This document shows positions 44,665-56,045 of a stretch of 64,000 nucleotides of DNA, piece after piece. A model generated the notes under the pieces. It was given only the letters and a program-made list of their open reading frames with translations. It did not search any database and was not told the origin of the DNA. Each line of letters opens with the position of its first letter. The first letter of the stretch is position 1. Both the position numbers and the translations under genes were made by a program. Origin of the DNA: Chondrosia reniformis (Eukaryota; Porifera; Demospongiae; Chondrillida; Chondrillidae); contig OX359197.1 of the NCBI GenBank assembly GCA_947172415.1, forward strand, positions 3,968,001-4,032,000, given 5' to 3'.

Positions 44665-45037
44665 GGGGACCGAAGAAGGGTTATTACATTCAGGTACATC
44701 TACCTGTGAGGCACCAGTGGAATCGCCTATTCTGGTTGACCCAGGGTTTTCTTCACCACTGGTGCACCTAGGCCACAGCCTGTCCTGAAAATTGTTATTC
44801 TCATGACGTAACGTAACCCAGTGTAGCTGCCAGACGGGGGGTTAGCCCATACTGACAGGGAGGCTGATTTAGCCACAGGATGCCGCATGAGGGGCTAAGC
44901 ACCCTGCTCCGTCGGGGGGTTGAACTGGACAATACCCATCCTCTTGTCAGCTCGGAACCACAGCCTCCAATTCCCACTTCACATGACTGCCATTACTACT
45001 TCTAACATCATTTTTGTAAATGTTTTTATTTACTTGT

Positions 45038-45219
45038 ATTCCCCCTTTTTTCCTCTTAATATTACTTGTTTTAAATTGATTTGAAAGTTTTCTTGGCGAA
45101 GATCTCAAAATAACGTCTTAGACAAGAGAAATATGCCGAAAACCATGATATCTTGATTAAAAAATGGCGTCGGAGAAGACCATAATTTTCGCTCTTAACA
45201 ATTAACATGCTTATTGTAG
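45038..45219. other. Flank of the palindromic element, nothing recognised
   Basis: AT-rich sequence between the palindrome and the next repeat. No gene or repeat unit identified. Confidence 0.4.
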
Positions 45220-45600
45220 AGCGCATTCAGATTTAGGGCTGTCTATTCCCTAGTTTCGAAATATTTATGACGATTTATAACTAGTACGTGCCCGCATAAG
45301 TTTGCATATTAGCGCTAGTCTATTCAATAAAAGAAGAAGAAGAAGAAGAAGAAAAAATGAATTTTGGAAGTGGGTCTATTCCTAGTTAGCCGCTTTTTGA
45401 ATGCTATAGAGCGTGTAGAGTGTCGAAACATGTTTTGGCATTTAGGAAAGCGTGCATTAATCGTTGCAAATAACCGAATATAACCGAAAATCGCTTCGTT
45501 GGCGATTTATGAGGTGTTGATTGCTAATACATTGGATAGGGCAGCCATTTTTTTTCCCGGCCATTCCTACTTAGAGAGTACTACCGTACTCTCTGATAGG
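45220..45600. mobile_element. Non-autonomous element ending in an AGAGAGTAC palindrome, copy A
   Basis: Shares GCGCATTC, GGCTGTCTATTCCCTA, a TTTTTGAATGCT or TTTTTGAACGCT word, GCAAATAACCGAATA and a terminal AGAGAGTACTACCGTACTCTCTGATA palindrome-like tip with 52358-52570. The same tip begins the hairpin elements at 25105 and 62819. A GAA microsatellite lies at 45331-45354. Non-coding. Confidence 0.6.
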
Positions 45601-47051
45601 ACATAAGATGAGATGCAAGTGCTGCTCTTTAAGCTAAGCTTAACTTTAACTAAACAACAAGGTGTGCTTTATAGTTAGGTAAAATAATTCACTGGCTTTA
45701 TGCCCTAATGCATTAGAATAGTTGTTGCAAGACTCATTTCTTTGTGGTACATACATAGTGTGGTAACAGCCTTAGGAAATTAGGTTTACTTTTCAATACT
45801 GACAATAAAGTTTTCTCATTCTCGGCTTGTGATTGTGAATGGTACATGTGTATGCTATAGTTTTGTGGAATAACAAGGTCAGTGACAGCTGGAATATAGA
45901 ATACTCTTTATGTTTATTCATACTTAACAATGCAAGGTACAATGTTTTTGTATTGTATGTTTGTATGGCACTGGATCATTACCTGTCCATATAATATATT
46001 ATATTGGTCCTTGTGGTCCTTTTTGGGAAGACTAAGGAGTGGTGAGTTTGGGCCCCTGTGATGTAGTTTAAGTTGGGCAGGCTAGGGCAGGCCCTTCACA
46101 CTTGGAGGTTTTACACTTACTATTGTCACCTGAGTATGAATGCAATTGACCTTTTCCAGATTAGGGGTTCACCTATATATACATCTATTTGTTCTGTGGA
46201 ACTTTTGCCTTTAAAAGTCCCTAAAGGGATTGCTGAAGTTCTCCAGAGGATAAAGATGTGTGACGTAAAACTGTCCAGGTTCAATAGTTGAATTACTACT
46301 CCATGTATATGTGCAAACTCATGCAGCCACTGAGCTAGAAGTGAACAGCACAAACAACTCAAAATTCAATTTATAGGTTTACACAATTAACATTCCAACC
46401 AGTCTGTTAGACACTCATGCCACTCCTTGTTGTCCATATATACATAGTCAGGTTGTCTCTGTTTGCCAGTTTACATGTGTATAAGTAAGGTCAGTGACAG
46501 CTGGAATAGAATAGTCAAGAATATCACTCTACAGTGTTAATAGAATTAGAATATGACAGGTTAGACCAGGCCTTAAAACACTCACAGTGAGAATGTCTGA
46601 ACCTTATCCATCCCACACAATTTTTGTCAATTGTGCTTTGTATGCTTCCATTCAGTGCTCTTTGAATATGTGATGTGCATGCATTAATTTAACGTGTGCA
46701 TGCTGCAGGAAACATTTCAATAAACAATAGCAGCCATGTTATAGGTTTACTATTTGAGGTACATACACCACTTTGTATATTGTCCATGCACTTAAGGGTG
46801 ATTAGTGATGTAGTGAAGCTGCATGTGCATAAATGCAATGGTGGTTAATTCTCTATTAATTGTTTCAATGGGGTTTACGTATGTTACTTGAACCATGCAT
46901 GGATCACTGCACACTCTGTAACAAATGGTTCGGTAGCATTGTAACATTAACTGTTTCATCAGTGATTCCATTGTTTCAAAGTGTTTACAGTACGTCTGTT
47001 AGGAAAGGTTGCTTTCGTAATCAACCTTCTTCAGTTCTAACGCTAACAAGG
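45601..47051. repeat. Dispersed-repeat region, half of an inverted pair
   Basis: 46100-46475 (AATGCAATTGACCTTTTCCAG... to ACAACTCAAAATTCA) recurs inverted at 52070-52345. GGTCAGTGACAGCTGGAATA appears at 45880 and 46488. GGGCAGGCTAGGGCAGGCCC at 46074 is the complement of a word near 20170. The open frames at 46073-46362 and 46860-47190 lie in repeat or unsupported sequence. Confidence 0.6.
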
Positions 47052-47106
47052 AGTTTGAGTTTAAAAAACTCGTGGGGCACCAGGCGCCCCTAAGTAAACT
47101 CAAACT
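47052..47106. repeat. Short cruciform-type hairpin
   Basis: The outer stem AGTTTGAGTTTA (47052-47063) pairs with TAAACTCAAACT (47095-47106), enclosing GGGGC-ACCAG-GCGCCCC as an inner stem. Compact two-stem structure in otherwise plain sequence; role unknown. Confidence 0.7.
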
Positions 47107-47861
47107 ACTTGGCTGGTTCTTATAGATATCCGGTAAACCGATTTCCGATGGACTCTTGTTGGCCGTCAATGTTTCAAGGCCATATCTCATAGAAAAGGTT
47201 TTTGCGCAAGCTTTACGTTACATAGTATTAGTAAGGGTGGTTTTTAAGTCCATTTCGTTCGTTCAATGTTCTACGCTAAGGAAGAGAAAGCTAATTTTAA
47301 GCTAGAAAATGAAAGGTAGCCACACCTCCGCCATTTTTTGACAGATATATATATATACAGTACAAGTTACAAATATATATATATATATATACAAGACTAC
47401 GAACAGGAAGCCATACGTTAACATAATTTCTGAAAACAATATAGGGGGGCCTGTGGCGTCCCAAATATGACATTTTATTTTACGTCATGTAGAAGAGTCA
47501 TGTGATGATTATGAATTCTATTACAATGCTTTACACGTGGAGTTGCACATGAGTAGTAGTCAACAAAGGCGTGAAAGGCTAATTGAGGTTAGACTTAAAG
47601 GTAGTGTTGTGGTTTGGTTTCCATTATCTCCCCGTCACCCCTCTCTTTCATTTCGATTCCAAGATAAAATTATTTTTATAAATTTTTCTAGTAAGTTGGG
47701 CTCTTTCTGTAGCTTAATATATATTTTCCTATTAAATAAGAGTTGTATGTACATTTTACAGTGTTTATTCGGTGAAATAGCTCTTAAGTTTTGTTCATTC
47801 TCCCGATTTTGACGTAGCAATGAAACTCTACAACATTAAGTATTCTCCCTTATGTAGAGAA
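47107..47861. other. Intergenic with TATATA microsatellites
   Basis: Microsatellite TA runs at 47345-47395 surround ACAGTACAAGTTACAAATA, of the dispersed GTGCAAGTTACAA set. A CGCCATTTTTT site lies at 47330. The 47537-47812 frame is AT-driven and unsupported. Confidence 0.35.
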
Positions 47862-50160
47862 ATGTCTTCGGAGTCCCGCTTTTCCCATAAAAGTAGACGA
47901 TCACTCGACAAACATAAAGAGGAAGCTGTGCCATCGCAAAGGTAAATTTTGACTATTCCTTGTTTCGCAGGTATAGATTGCCTAATGCGGATTGTGGTAA
48001 GAGTTATTCACTTATATACAAAAGCCACTTTCCTCTGCTTTATGTGAGAAACCCCACTTGCTAAAATAAAGTAAAAAGGAGGCCTAAGAGTATGAAGTGC
48101 CTGTGATTCTGACCTGGCTGTATCTAAATATAATCACAGTAGTCTTGCTTAGCCCCTGAAGCCATGGCAACAAGAAGTGGGTGTATAGCAGACTTGTTTG
48201 GAATGTTAATAGTGTAAACTAAGGAATTGATTTTTATGTTTTGTCATGAAGAACTACAGGGTATGTAATTGTTTAGACTATAGAAGTAAAAGTGATGAAA
48301 GATATATGGAGTGATATAACTGAAAGAGTGATAGAACTGTACATTCTTTCAATCATAATAAGTGCATTAAAATGAAATTTTTTTTGGGGGGGGCAAACCA
48401 GTAATTTTTTCTAGTGGGTGTGGTCAGTGAGTATGGCTAGCCCTCCCCCTTCTTACACCAGTCAAATAGGGAGGGGGTGTAGGTTGGAAAACACATAAAT
48501 TAATGTACTTTGCTGCAAGTGCCTTTTCAGCATGTTGGTTAATTTGGGTAAAACTCAGGGGGGCAAAACTATTTTCGGGGGCGAAATGCCCTCCTTCAAA
48601 CACCCTAAAAACATTGCATTAGGTAAACAAATTCCTACTGAGATTTCCAAATATGTTCAATATCACTGAAACGCAACTCAAGTTAGATCTTTGAAGTTTG
48701 ATTATATAAGCATCCTATATATAGACTAAGTTTGATTATTTCAAATTTGTTCTCATACTTTTATTGCCATAGATCGATATAATCATGAATATCATCCTTA
48801 CAACCGGGGCCATCACCTTACCAAACAACTGGCAACATCACCCAACCAACCAAGGCAAGATAGGTCATGGACACCAAAGCGAGATAGGTCTGGACACCAA
48901 AGCGAGATAGGTCATGGACACCAAAGCGAGATAGGTCATGGACACCAAAGCGAGATAGGTCAAGGACACCAAGGCGAGATAGGTTATGGACACCAATTGC
49001 AAGACGAGATAATTCAAGGAAACCAAGGCGAGATAAGTCAAGGAAACCAAGGCAAGATAAGTCAAGGAAACCAAGCGAGATAAGTAAGATTACATTGGTT
49101 GAGCTGGTGGATGAAGAAGACCATTTGGTGGCCTTGATTGGGTCATCATCCAACCAACCTGGGCCATCATCCAACCAACCTTGGCCATCATCCAACCAAC
49201 CTGGGCCATCATCCAACCAACCTGGGCCATCATCCAACCAACCTGGGCCATCATCCAACCAACCTGTGCCATCATCTAACCAAGCGGGGCCATCATCCAA
49301 CCAACCTGTGCCATCATCCAACCAACCTGTGCCATCACCCAACCAACCTGTGCCATCATCCAACCAAGCCGGGCCATCATTCAACCAACCTGGGCCGTCA
49401 CCCAACCAACCAAGGCGAGATAGTTCAGGGACACCAAAGCGAGATAGGTCATGGACACCAAGGCGAGATAGGTCATGGACACCAAGGCGAGATAGGTCAT
49501 GGACACCAAGGCGAGATAGGTCATGGACACCAAGGCGATATAGGTCAAGGACACCCAGGCGAGGCAGGTCAAGGATACCAAGGTGATATAGGTTAAGGAA
49601 ACCAAGGCGAGATGGGTCAAGGACATCAAGCCGAGATGGGTCAAGGACACCAAGCCGAGACGGGTTAAGGACAGCAAGGCAAGATAGGTCAAGGACACCA
49701 AGGCGAGATAGATCAAGAGCATCCTACCTACTAGGTGGAGTAAGTTATCTTGAAAGATTTTTCTGAATCCTCATGCCTTGTTTATTGTTCTCAATTGTAA
49801 ACTTTTAGGTAGTGAATGGTGACAATATCAAAAATTGGCAAGGGTTCTTCGAAATCACAAGGACGAAATAAGTGATCTTGAAGTTTTGAAAACTGCACAT
49901 GAGTACAACTTCAAACCTATAGGGAATGGCACTAACCTCTTTAAAAACAATGATGCATTTACAAGTTCTACGTATCCTTATATCATACTGAGTAAGTGCT
50001 TGGTATATCATCTTAAAATGATATGCAAGTCACCGTGCATAATATATATAAATATAATTTTTCATGTTCAATGTATTTATAGATAGCATTTATACAAAGG
50101 TTTTGGGAGTTCCACACAGGCCAAACTTGAAAAACCTTCAAGAAAATTCTTTTTGGAGAA
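47862..50160 (+). CDS. Unrecognised gene with RS-rich and Pro-rich coding repeats
   Basis: Exon 1 from ATG 47862 (MSSESRFSHKSRRSLDKH...) ends at a GTAAAT donor near 47941. A later exon (about 48775-49739, ending at a GTAAGT donor) reads RYNHEYHPYNRGHHLTKQ, then blocks of RDRSWTPK/R (24-bp unit), a bridge LVELVDEEDH, about a dozen GPSSNQP units (21-bp) and more RDRSWTPR units. RS/RD-rich tails are typical of nuclear RNA-processing proteins, but no RNA-binding domain is seen. Two breaks (a one-base loss near 48887 and a stop near 49584) suggest damage or extra introns. Later exons (about 49810-49990 and 50080-50165: AHEYNFKPIGNGTNLF, KVLGVPHRPNLKNL) may continue it. Exon joins are uncertain. 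Confidence 0.4.
48855..49735. repeat. Coding minisatellites (24-bp and 21-bp units)
   Basis: 24-bp units CGAGATAGGTCATGGACACC (plus AAGG) fill 48855-49080 and 49425-49735; 21-bp units CCATCATCCAACCAACCTGG (plus G) fill 49144-49410. All lengths are multiples of three, keeping the frame, which argues for selection on coding. Open frames on the opposite strand are shadows of the repeats. Confidence 0.9.
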
Positions 50161-50871
50161 ATTTGGTATGCATATATGATGATATATATGCTATATATGT
50201 GTATAACATTCCTGTCCTTCCTATATACTGCTTTTAAGCACCCTCCTAATTACAGACACCTTTCTAAAACTGTATTCATTGGCCCCAACGTGTCTTTTTA
50301 CTCGTGGACAGCACATATTTATTGTAAATTAAACCTGAACTTTGAGACCATAACTTGTACCACAATTACTCAATTACCTGTGAGCATCCAGAAAAATGTT
50401 CAGGCACTTTGTTAAGTTATCAGTAGTACTTCTCCATGCAATAACTGGCTGACTTGCCATTTCAATGATTAGCTTATTCCTCCTTTGTATATCTGCTATA
50501 GATCATACAACTTATAGCAATCATTCTGAATATACCTCTGCAATCAGGACACCTCATGCAGAAAACGTGTACGATAGTTGTCAAAATAAATCAGCGTTTA
50601 CACCTGTACGTAACTGTATTTAATCAAGTACATAAGCTGTATGTACCAGTACGTATATAGCATTTCAAAATACCTATCTCGATTATTACTATTTTGGTTA
50701 AGCTTCTGAAGCCGTCGTACAAAGCATACTTTCATGCGTATGTGCCTGTAAATGAACACGTACGAGGTGCGTAAAATGACTTATTTATTTTGCATGACAG
50801 GTTCTGTAGATACGTGTAAAATTAAAATTGTGCCAATATAATTTTTTTACCATAATTGTATCTATATCTAG

Positions 50872-51633
50872 GCTCCTGGACAAGCAACGTGGGATATGGC
50901 TTTATGTTACCTTAAATTTGTTAGAATTCCGTACTGAGCCTGAAACTTGCAAGATCAAGGAGAATAGTTACAAATTGTTCAAACCTAAAATTGCTGAAAA
51001 AGTAGATCACAACACTTCCTCCACTTTAATTTTTTTCCAACAGCTATCCGTGAGTTAATCTCTCTGGAAAAGCTAGATCCCTGGTATGTTATGGATTCAA
51101 AAAGTGAACGAAAAATACAGGTTGTCCTTTATAATTTGCTCCTTGACTTGAAATTTTACCATGATGAGAGATGCAGGGATCATGTGTTAACAGTTGCATT
51201 GGAGCCAATCATAGGAGGAGACCATGAACACAGAGCTCACTCTGATATAGCACTGTTGTCAGTGTATGATAAACAGCAGTGTTCTGTAGTACTTTTGGCT
51301 GAGGTTAAAATGAAATTGCAGGAAAAGTGTACATCAATTTGGCACACCCCTGTTAAGGATCAAAAAGCCTTTGGACAACTTCTGCATGCCGCTGTATTAT
51401 CACACTGGAACAAGAAGCACCAAAATAATGGAAGTACTCTCCTACTCCTTGCCAGTGATAAAAGCTATCATTTCTTTGAAGTGAAGTTTGCAACTCATGA
51501 TCACTTTGTTGAAATATTACAATACAACATTTTCCAAGCTGACATTAGCGATGATGATTTTCAGAACGTTATTCGTTTTTTGCAGAGAGAACTGCTAAGG
51601 ATATGCCAGCAGCCATTAACTCCAAATGTGTAA
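50872..51633 (+). CDS. C-terminal exons with a PD-(D/E)XK-like nuclease signature
   Basis: After a TATATCTAG acceptor (50872) an open stretch reads DKQRGIWLYVTLNLLEF to QQLS near 51050; then from about 51044 a second frame continues to the TAA at 51631-51633 with LISLEKLDPWYVMDSKSE, HSDIALLSVYDKQQCSVVL and AEVKMKL. A hydrophobic-flanked Asp followed about 17 residues later by E-x-K is the hallmark of PD-(D/E)XK nucleases, but the match is short. A one-base shift or a tiny intron lies at 51040-51065. It may be the end of the RS-repeat gene upstream or a separate gene; no start was identified. Confidence 0.45.
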
Positions 51634-52852
51634 TTGTTATGTATATATGTACTAAGTTTACCAGAAACTTCCATATTTAGTCTGCAAGCATGCAGGTCAA
51701 CTTATTTTTTGTACTCTATGGATGTATCATCTTGTAAAAATTAATATAACTAATATAACTTTTGTACTTAATTATATTTACTATCTGTATATAAGTTGTA
51801 TTGATAAGTATCATAATGGCACTGCATGCATCCATGCAAGGGAACCCATTTTCAATGGTAGTGAAACCTTTGGCAGCTTCTCCATGTAAGGATTAATGAT
51901 TGTATGTACAGTATTAAATTACTAAATTTGGAATGAGTGTTATATTGTATGTTAATTGTGTTGCTATATGTATACTATACGTATATATAGCTCCACTCAG
52001 AAATTGTTTAATGAAACGTTTCCTGCTGCATCTAATTCTATTAACACTAGCTGCAAAGTGATATTCATCTGTATATACATACACTGGCAAGTACAGAGAC
52101 AACCTGACTATATATATGAATTTTGAGTTGTTTGTGCTGTTCATTTCTTGCTCAGTGCACACATGGAGTAGTAATTCAGCTATTGAACCTGCATGGATAG
52201 TTTTACGTCATACATCTTTTTCCTCTGGAGAACTTCAGCAATCCCTTTAGGGACCTTTAAAGGCCAAGGTTCCACTGAACAAATAGATATATAGGTGAAC
52301 CCCTAATCTGGAAAAAGTCAATTGTATTCATACTCAGGTGCCAATGAGTGACATGAGGGCGCATTCGAAATAATGGCTGTCTATTCCCTATATAGTTTGG
52401 AAACAAAAACAGGAATATAGGAAATGCGCCTCTTCCTGGTTAATCACTTTTTGAACGCTGTATATAGAGCGTCGAAATACTTAGACAAGCGTGTATGAAT
52501 GGCTGCAAATAACCGAATAGAACTTCGACCATTCCTAATCAGAGAGTACACTACCATATACTCTCTGATATAGGTATCTACAACAAACAAATTAAACCTT
52601 CGAGTACAAGTGGATGCACCTGTTCGATTACCAATTGCATGGTATGTGGTAGAAATAAATGGTATATTCCTTTCACAGACTTACTTTTACGTCTTTCCTA
52701 CCAAGAATTGTGTCTGATTACAGGGATTCAACAAAGACATTCGCATCAGGTCTTCTCCCATGTAAAATTGTGGTTATTTTATCTATTCAAAATCTGATTG
52801 GCTGATTGTAAAATACGGCGCAAGGGAGAAAAATGATTGTAACTTGCACTGT
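51634..52852. repeat. Intergenic with inverted repeat copy and copy B of the AGAGAGTAC element
   Basis: 52070-52345 is the inverted, diverged copy of 46100-46475. 52358-52570 is copy B of the element at 45220-45600, ending AGAGAGTACACTACCATATA. A GTAACTTGCACTGTATATA word lies at 52839. No gene is supported; the minus-strand frame at 51914-52162 falls in this repeat. Confidence 0.6.
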
Positions 52853-53035
52853 ATATAGTAGGTAGGTGGTAATACCCACCTCACTGTTTGCCACCGTGGT
52901 GGACAATTTTATGGTGAAGATCTTCGATAAAATGGTGGTAATATCCACTAAAATACTCTCCACCATGGTGGATATGAGGATTATGGCTATTACCACCATA
53001 TTTAGTGGAAATAGCCACCACATTTTTTACAGTGT
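52853..53035. repeat. Patterned GTGGT/ACCAC terminus ending TTTTTTACAGTG
   Basis: A run of symmetric words (CCACCGTGGTGG, CCACCATGGTGG, TGGTGGTAATATCCAC, ATTACCACCATATTTAGTGG) ends in CACCACATTTTTTACAGTG, the mirror of 10399-10418. It sits exactly at the inner edge of the right satellite array. Both strands are open because of the symmetry; not coding. Confidence 0.6.
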
Positions 53036-55382
53036 ATATGTACTAGTAATAAATTCGAGTTATGAACTAGTTGTATGTCCTAGTTGTGTGTACTAGTTGT
53101 ATATACTAGTTGTATGTACTAGTTGTAGGTACTTGTTACTAGTTAGATGTACTAGTAATAATTACCAGTTGTAGGTACTAGTTGTATATCCTAGTTGTAT
53201 GTTCTAGTTGTACTTTATAGTTATATTTTGTAGTAATATGTGATAGTTGTATGTACTTGTTGTATGTACTAGTTGTATATACCTGTAGTTTTTTCCAGTT
53301 ACTAATTGTATGGTCTAGTTACATGTACTAGTTGTATGTGCTGTTACAAGTTATATTTAATAGTAGTAGGTACTAGTTGTATGTACTAGTTGTAAGTAGT
53401 ACTTACTAGTTAAATATACCACTTGTATGTTCTAGTTGTACTTTATAGTTATATGTAGTAGTAATATGTAAAAGTTTTATGTTCTAGTTGTATGTACTAG
53501 GTGTAGGTACTAGTTTTATGTACTAGTTGTATGCGCTAATTTTATGTACTTGTTGTATATACTCACTGTATTTACTAGTACAAGTTATATTTCCTAGCTG
53601 TATGTACTAGTTGTAAATACTAGTTTTAAGTACTGGTTAGTAGCTGTATGTACTAAATATATGTACTCGTTCTTTGTAGTAAGTTATTTTACTAGTTGTA
53701 TGTATTACTTACATGTACTGGTTTTATGTACTAGTTGTATGTACCTACTGTATGTACTAGTACAAGGTACATTAACTAGTTGTAGGTACTAGTAGTATCT
53801 TCTAGTTGTAAGTACTAGTTATATGTACTAGTTGAATGTACTTACAATATGTACTGGTATAAGTTATTTTTACTAGCTGTAGGTACTAGTTGTATATACT
53901 AGTTGTATGTACAAGTTGTATCTTCTTGTAGTATTTGCTAGTTATATGTATTAGTTTTATGTACTAGTTATAGGTACGTACTGCAAGTACTAGTACAAGT
54001 TATATTTACTAGTTTAAGGTACTAATTGTAGATACTATTTGTAAGTACTAGTTACTAGTTGTATGTACTAGTTGTATCTTCTAGGTGTGTGTACTAGTTA
54101 TATGTACTAGTTCTTTGTACTAGGATATTTTACTTGTTGTATGTATTAGTTGTATGAACTAGTTGTATGAACTAGTTGTATGCACTAGTTATGTACTAGT
54201 TGTATGAACTAGATGTATATAATAGTTGTATGTACTAGTTATGTACTAGTTGTATATACTAGTTGAATGTACTAGTTGTATGAAGTAGGTGTATGCACTA
54301 GTACTGGTTACATTAACTAGTTTTAGGGACTAGTTGTATGTACTAGTTGTATGTAATAGTACAAGTTATGTTTACTACTTGTATTTACTAGTTGTATGTA
54401 CCAGTTGTAAGAACTAGTTAATAGTTCTATGTACTAGTTGTATGTTCTAGTTACCAGTTGTACCTACTAGTTGCATGTACTAGTTGTATGTTCTAGTTTT
54501 ATGTACTAGTTGTAGGTACTCTTTACTAGTTGTATGTAATAGTTTTATGTATTAGTTGTATGTACTAATTGTGTGTACTAGTTGTATGTACTTTGTATGT
54601 ACTAGTTGTATGTACTTACTGTAAGTAATAGTAAAAATTATAAATACTAGTTGTAGGTACTAGTTGTATGTACTAGTTATGTACTAGTTGTATGTACTAG
54701 ATTTATGTACTCATTCTATATACTAGTTCCATCTACTAGGTGTTGTACTAGTTGTATGTACTAGATGTATATACTAGTTGTATGTGCTAGTTGTATGAAC
54801 TAGGTGTAGGTACTAGTACTGGTTACATTTACTAGTTTTAGGTACTAGTTGTATGTACTAGTTGTATGTAATAGTAAAAGGTATGTTTACTACTTGTATT
54901 TACTAGTTGTATGTACTAGTTGTAAGAACTAGTTAATAGTTCTTGTACTAGTTGTATGTTCTAGTTAGCATTTGTATCTATATACTAGTTGTATGAACTA
55001 TTTGTATGTTCTAGTTTTATGTACTAGTTCTAGGTACTCTTTACTAGTTGTAAGTACTAGTTAATAGTTCTGTGTACTAGTTGTATATAGTTACCAGTTG
55101 TGTATACTAATTGTATGTACTAGTTGTATGTACTTACAATGTACCAGTTGTTTGTACTTACTGTATGTACTGGTCCAAGTTATATTTACTAGTTGTAGGT
55201 ACTAGTTGTGTGTACTATACAGTTGTAAGTTCTAGTTAATAGTTGTATGTACTAGTTGTATCTTCTAGTTCTATGTACTAGTTGAAGTATTAGTTGAAGT
55301 TCTAGTTATATGGACTAGTCCATACAACTAATACATTCAAGTAGGACATACAACTAGTACATACACGTAGTACTACATATAA
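53036..55382. repeat. 13-bp ACTAGT minisatellite, array R1
   Basis: Same degenerate 13-bp unit as the left arrays, ACTAGTTGTATGT sense up to about 55315, then inverted for about 65 bp. No genes. Confidence 0.9.
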
Positions 55383-56045
55383 AACCGTATACGTAGAATT
55401 TTTCGTGGGTAAAATATTTCGTGGGTTAAATTTTCGTGGTTGAAGCCACCCACGAAAATTTGCTGCCACGAAAACAGTTTGTTCGATGGATAGATGGCTG
55501 CTGAGTTCAGAAAAAAGCTATGCGTACGTGGATACCACGTTTACAACGATATATGACGGAAGAACGGACACTTCATCATTGCCAGCGCTTCTCCTCTTCT
55601 TCCGAAGCTCTTCCCTGTACACGTTTCTGATTGATCGCACAGTGGTTTCGCTGACAGTCTTCTCCAGTCTTTGTGAGAACACTTGGGCTGCCGACACAAC
55701 TCCATGCTGGCAGGTATACTTTCCTATCTCGGAACGCACGGTGGGGCTGTAGGTCTTGTACGGTGCACGCTTCTGTTTGGCTGCTTCCTTCGTGACCTCC
55801 TGCCCAAGGCGGTTCGCTTCCACAATGGATGACGATGGTAGAGTCAAAGAGAGCTGGCCTCGGGGGTCAGGTAGTCCATCAATAGGTCTCATATAGCATA
55901 AGAGAGCCATCTTCTCACATCTTTGCACGCATGTGGTAACAATGCTCTAATTATTTGTGGTGGCAACATTTTCGTGGGTTTAATTTTCGTGGTTGAAGGG
56001 ACCCACGAACATTTCAACACAACGAAAATTTCTACGTATACGGTT
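55383..56045. mobile_element. Pogo-like element, 663 bp, inserted in the satellite
   Basis: Inverted ends AACCGTATACGTAGAA followed by TTTTCGT (55383 on; complement up to 56045), with subterminal repeats of TTTCGTGGGT and TTCGTGGTTGAAG at both ends. A closely similar satellite stretch at 56450-56815 lacks the element (ACATATAATATTTAAAAG), giving a paralogous empty site. It encodes only a transposase N-terminal piece. Confidence 0.85.
55518..55928 (-). pseudogene. Pogo/Tc1-like transposase N-terminal (HTH) fragment
   Basis: An open frame of 136 codons with KRAPYKTYSPTVRSEIGKYT, then GVVSAAQVFSQRLEKTVSE and TTVRSIRNVYREEL followed by VSVLP. This helix-turn-helix arrangement (YxPxxRxxIGKY...ESTVR...Y) is characteristic of an animal transposase family of the pogo/Tc1-mariner group. 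The DDE catalytic domain is missing, consistent with a non-autonomous derivative mobilised in trans. Confidence 0.65.

Larger units (their letters stand above)
40627..44985 (-). mobile_element. R2-like LINE, 4.36 kb, near full length
   Basis: A non-LTR retrotransposon bounded by the 12-bp duplication ACTGCCATTACT (40615-40626 and 44986-44997). On the minus strand it has a leader of about 320 bp, an N-terminal Myb-like frame, a reverse transcriptase and endonuclease frame, and a 3' region of about 270 bp holding an 11-bp stem-loop (CTTGCCTTAGT, near 40660-40690) that could serve as a priming signal. There is no poly(A) tail. Architecture (CCHC knuckle plus restriction-like endonuclease after RT) places it with the R2/R4/NeSL-type elements. 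Confidence 0.9.
40288..45037. repeat. Long palindromic element split by a LINE
   Basis: The left arm 40288-40468 faces a right arm that begins at 40487 (18-nt loop), runs to 40626, and resumes after the LINE at 44998-45037. Arms read GTGCGCCCAAACACAGAAG outwards, through TTGTTTCGATACTTTTTGC, to TTTTTGTAAATGTTTTTATT. Only about two mismatches were seen over the inner 140 bp. Without the LINE the element is about 380 bp. It is non-coding. Confidence 0.88.

Noticed and set aside
44860..44985. HDV-like ribozyme at the LINE 5' end
   Set aside because: Some pairing (GGAGGCTG with CAGCCTCC) is visible and R2 elements have such ribozymes, but I could not fold the nested double pseudoknot by eye.
48818..49405. 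Minus-strand DDGPGWL repeat protein
   Set aside because: Mirror of the Pro/Ser/Asn/Gln and RS coding repeats; the opposite strand ends at a splice donor and has mixed functional-looking sequence.
52787..53096. Overlapping proteins on both strands
   Set aside because: The sequence is made of symmetric GTGG/CCAC words, so both strands stay open by symmetry.
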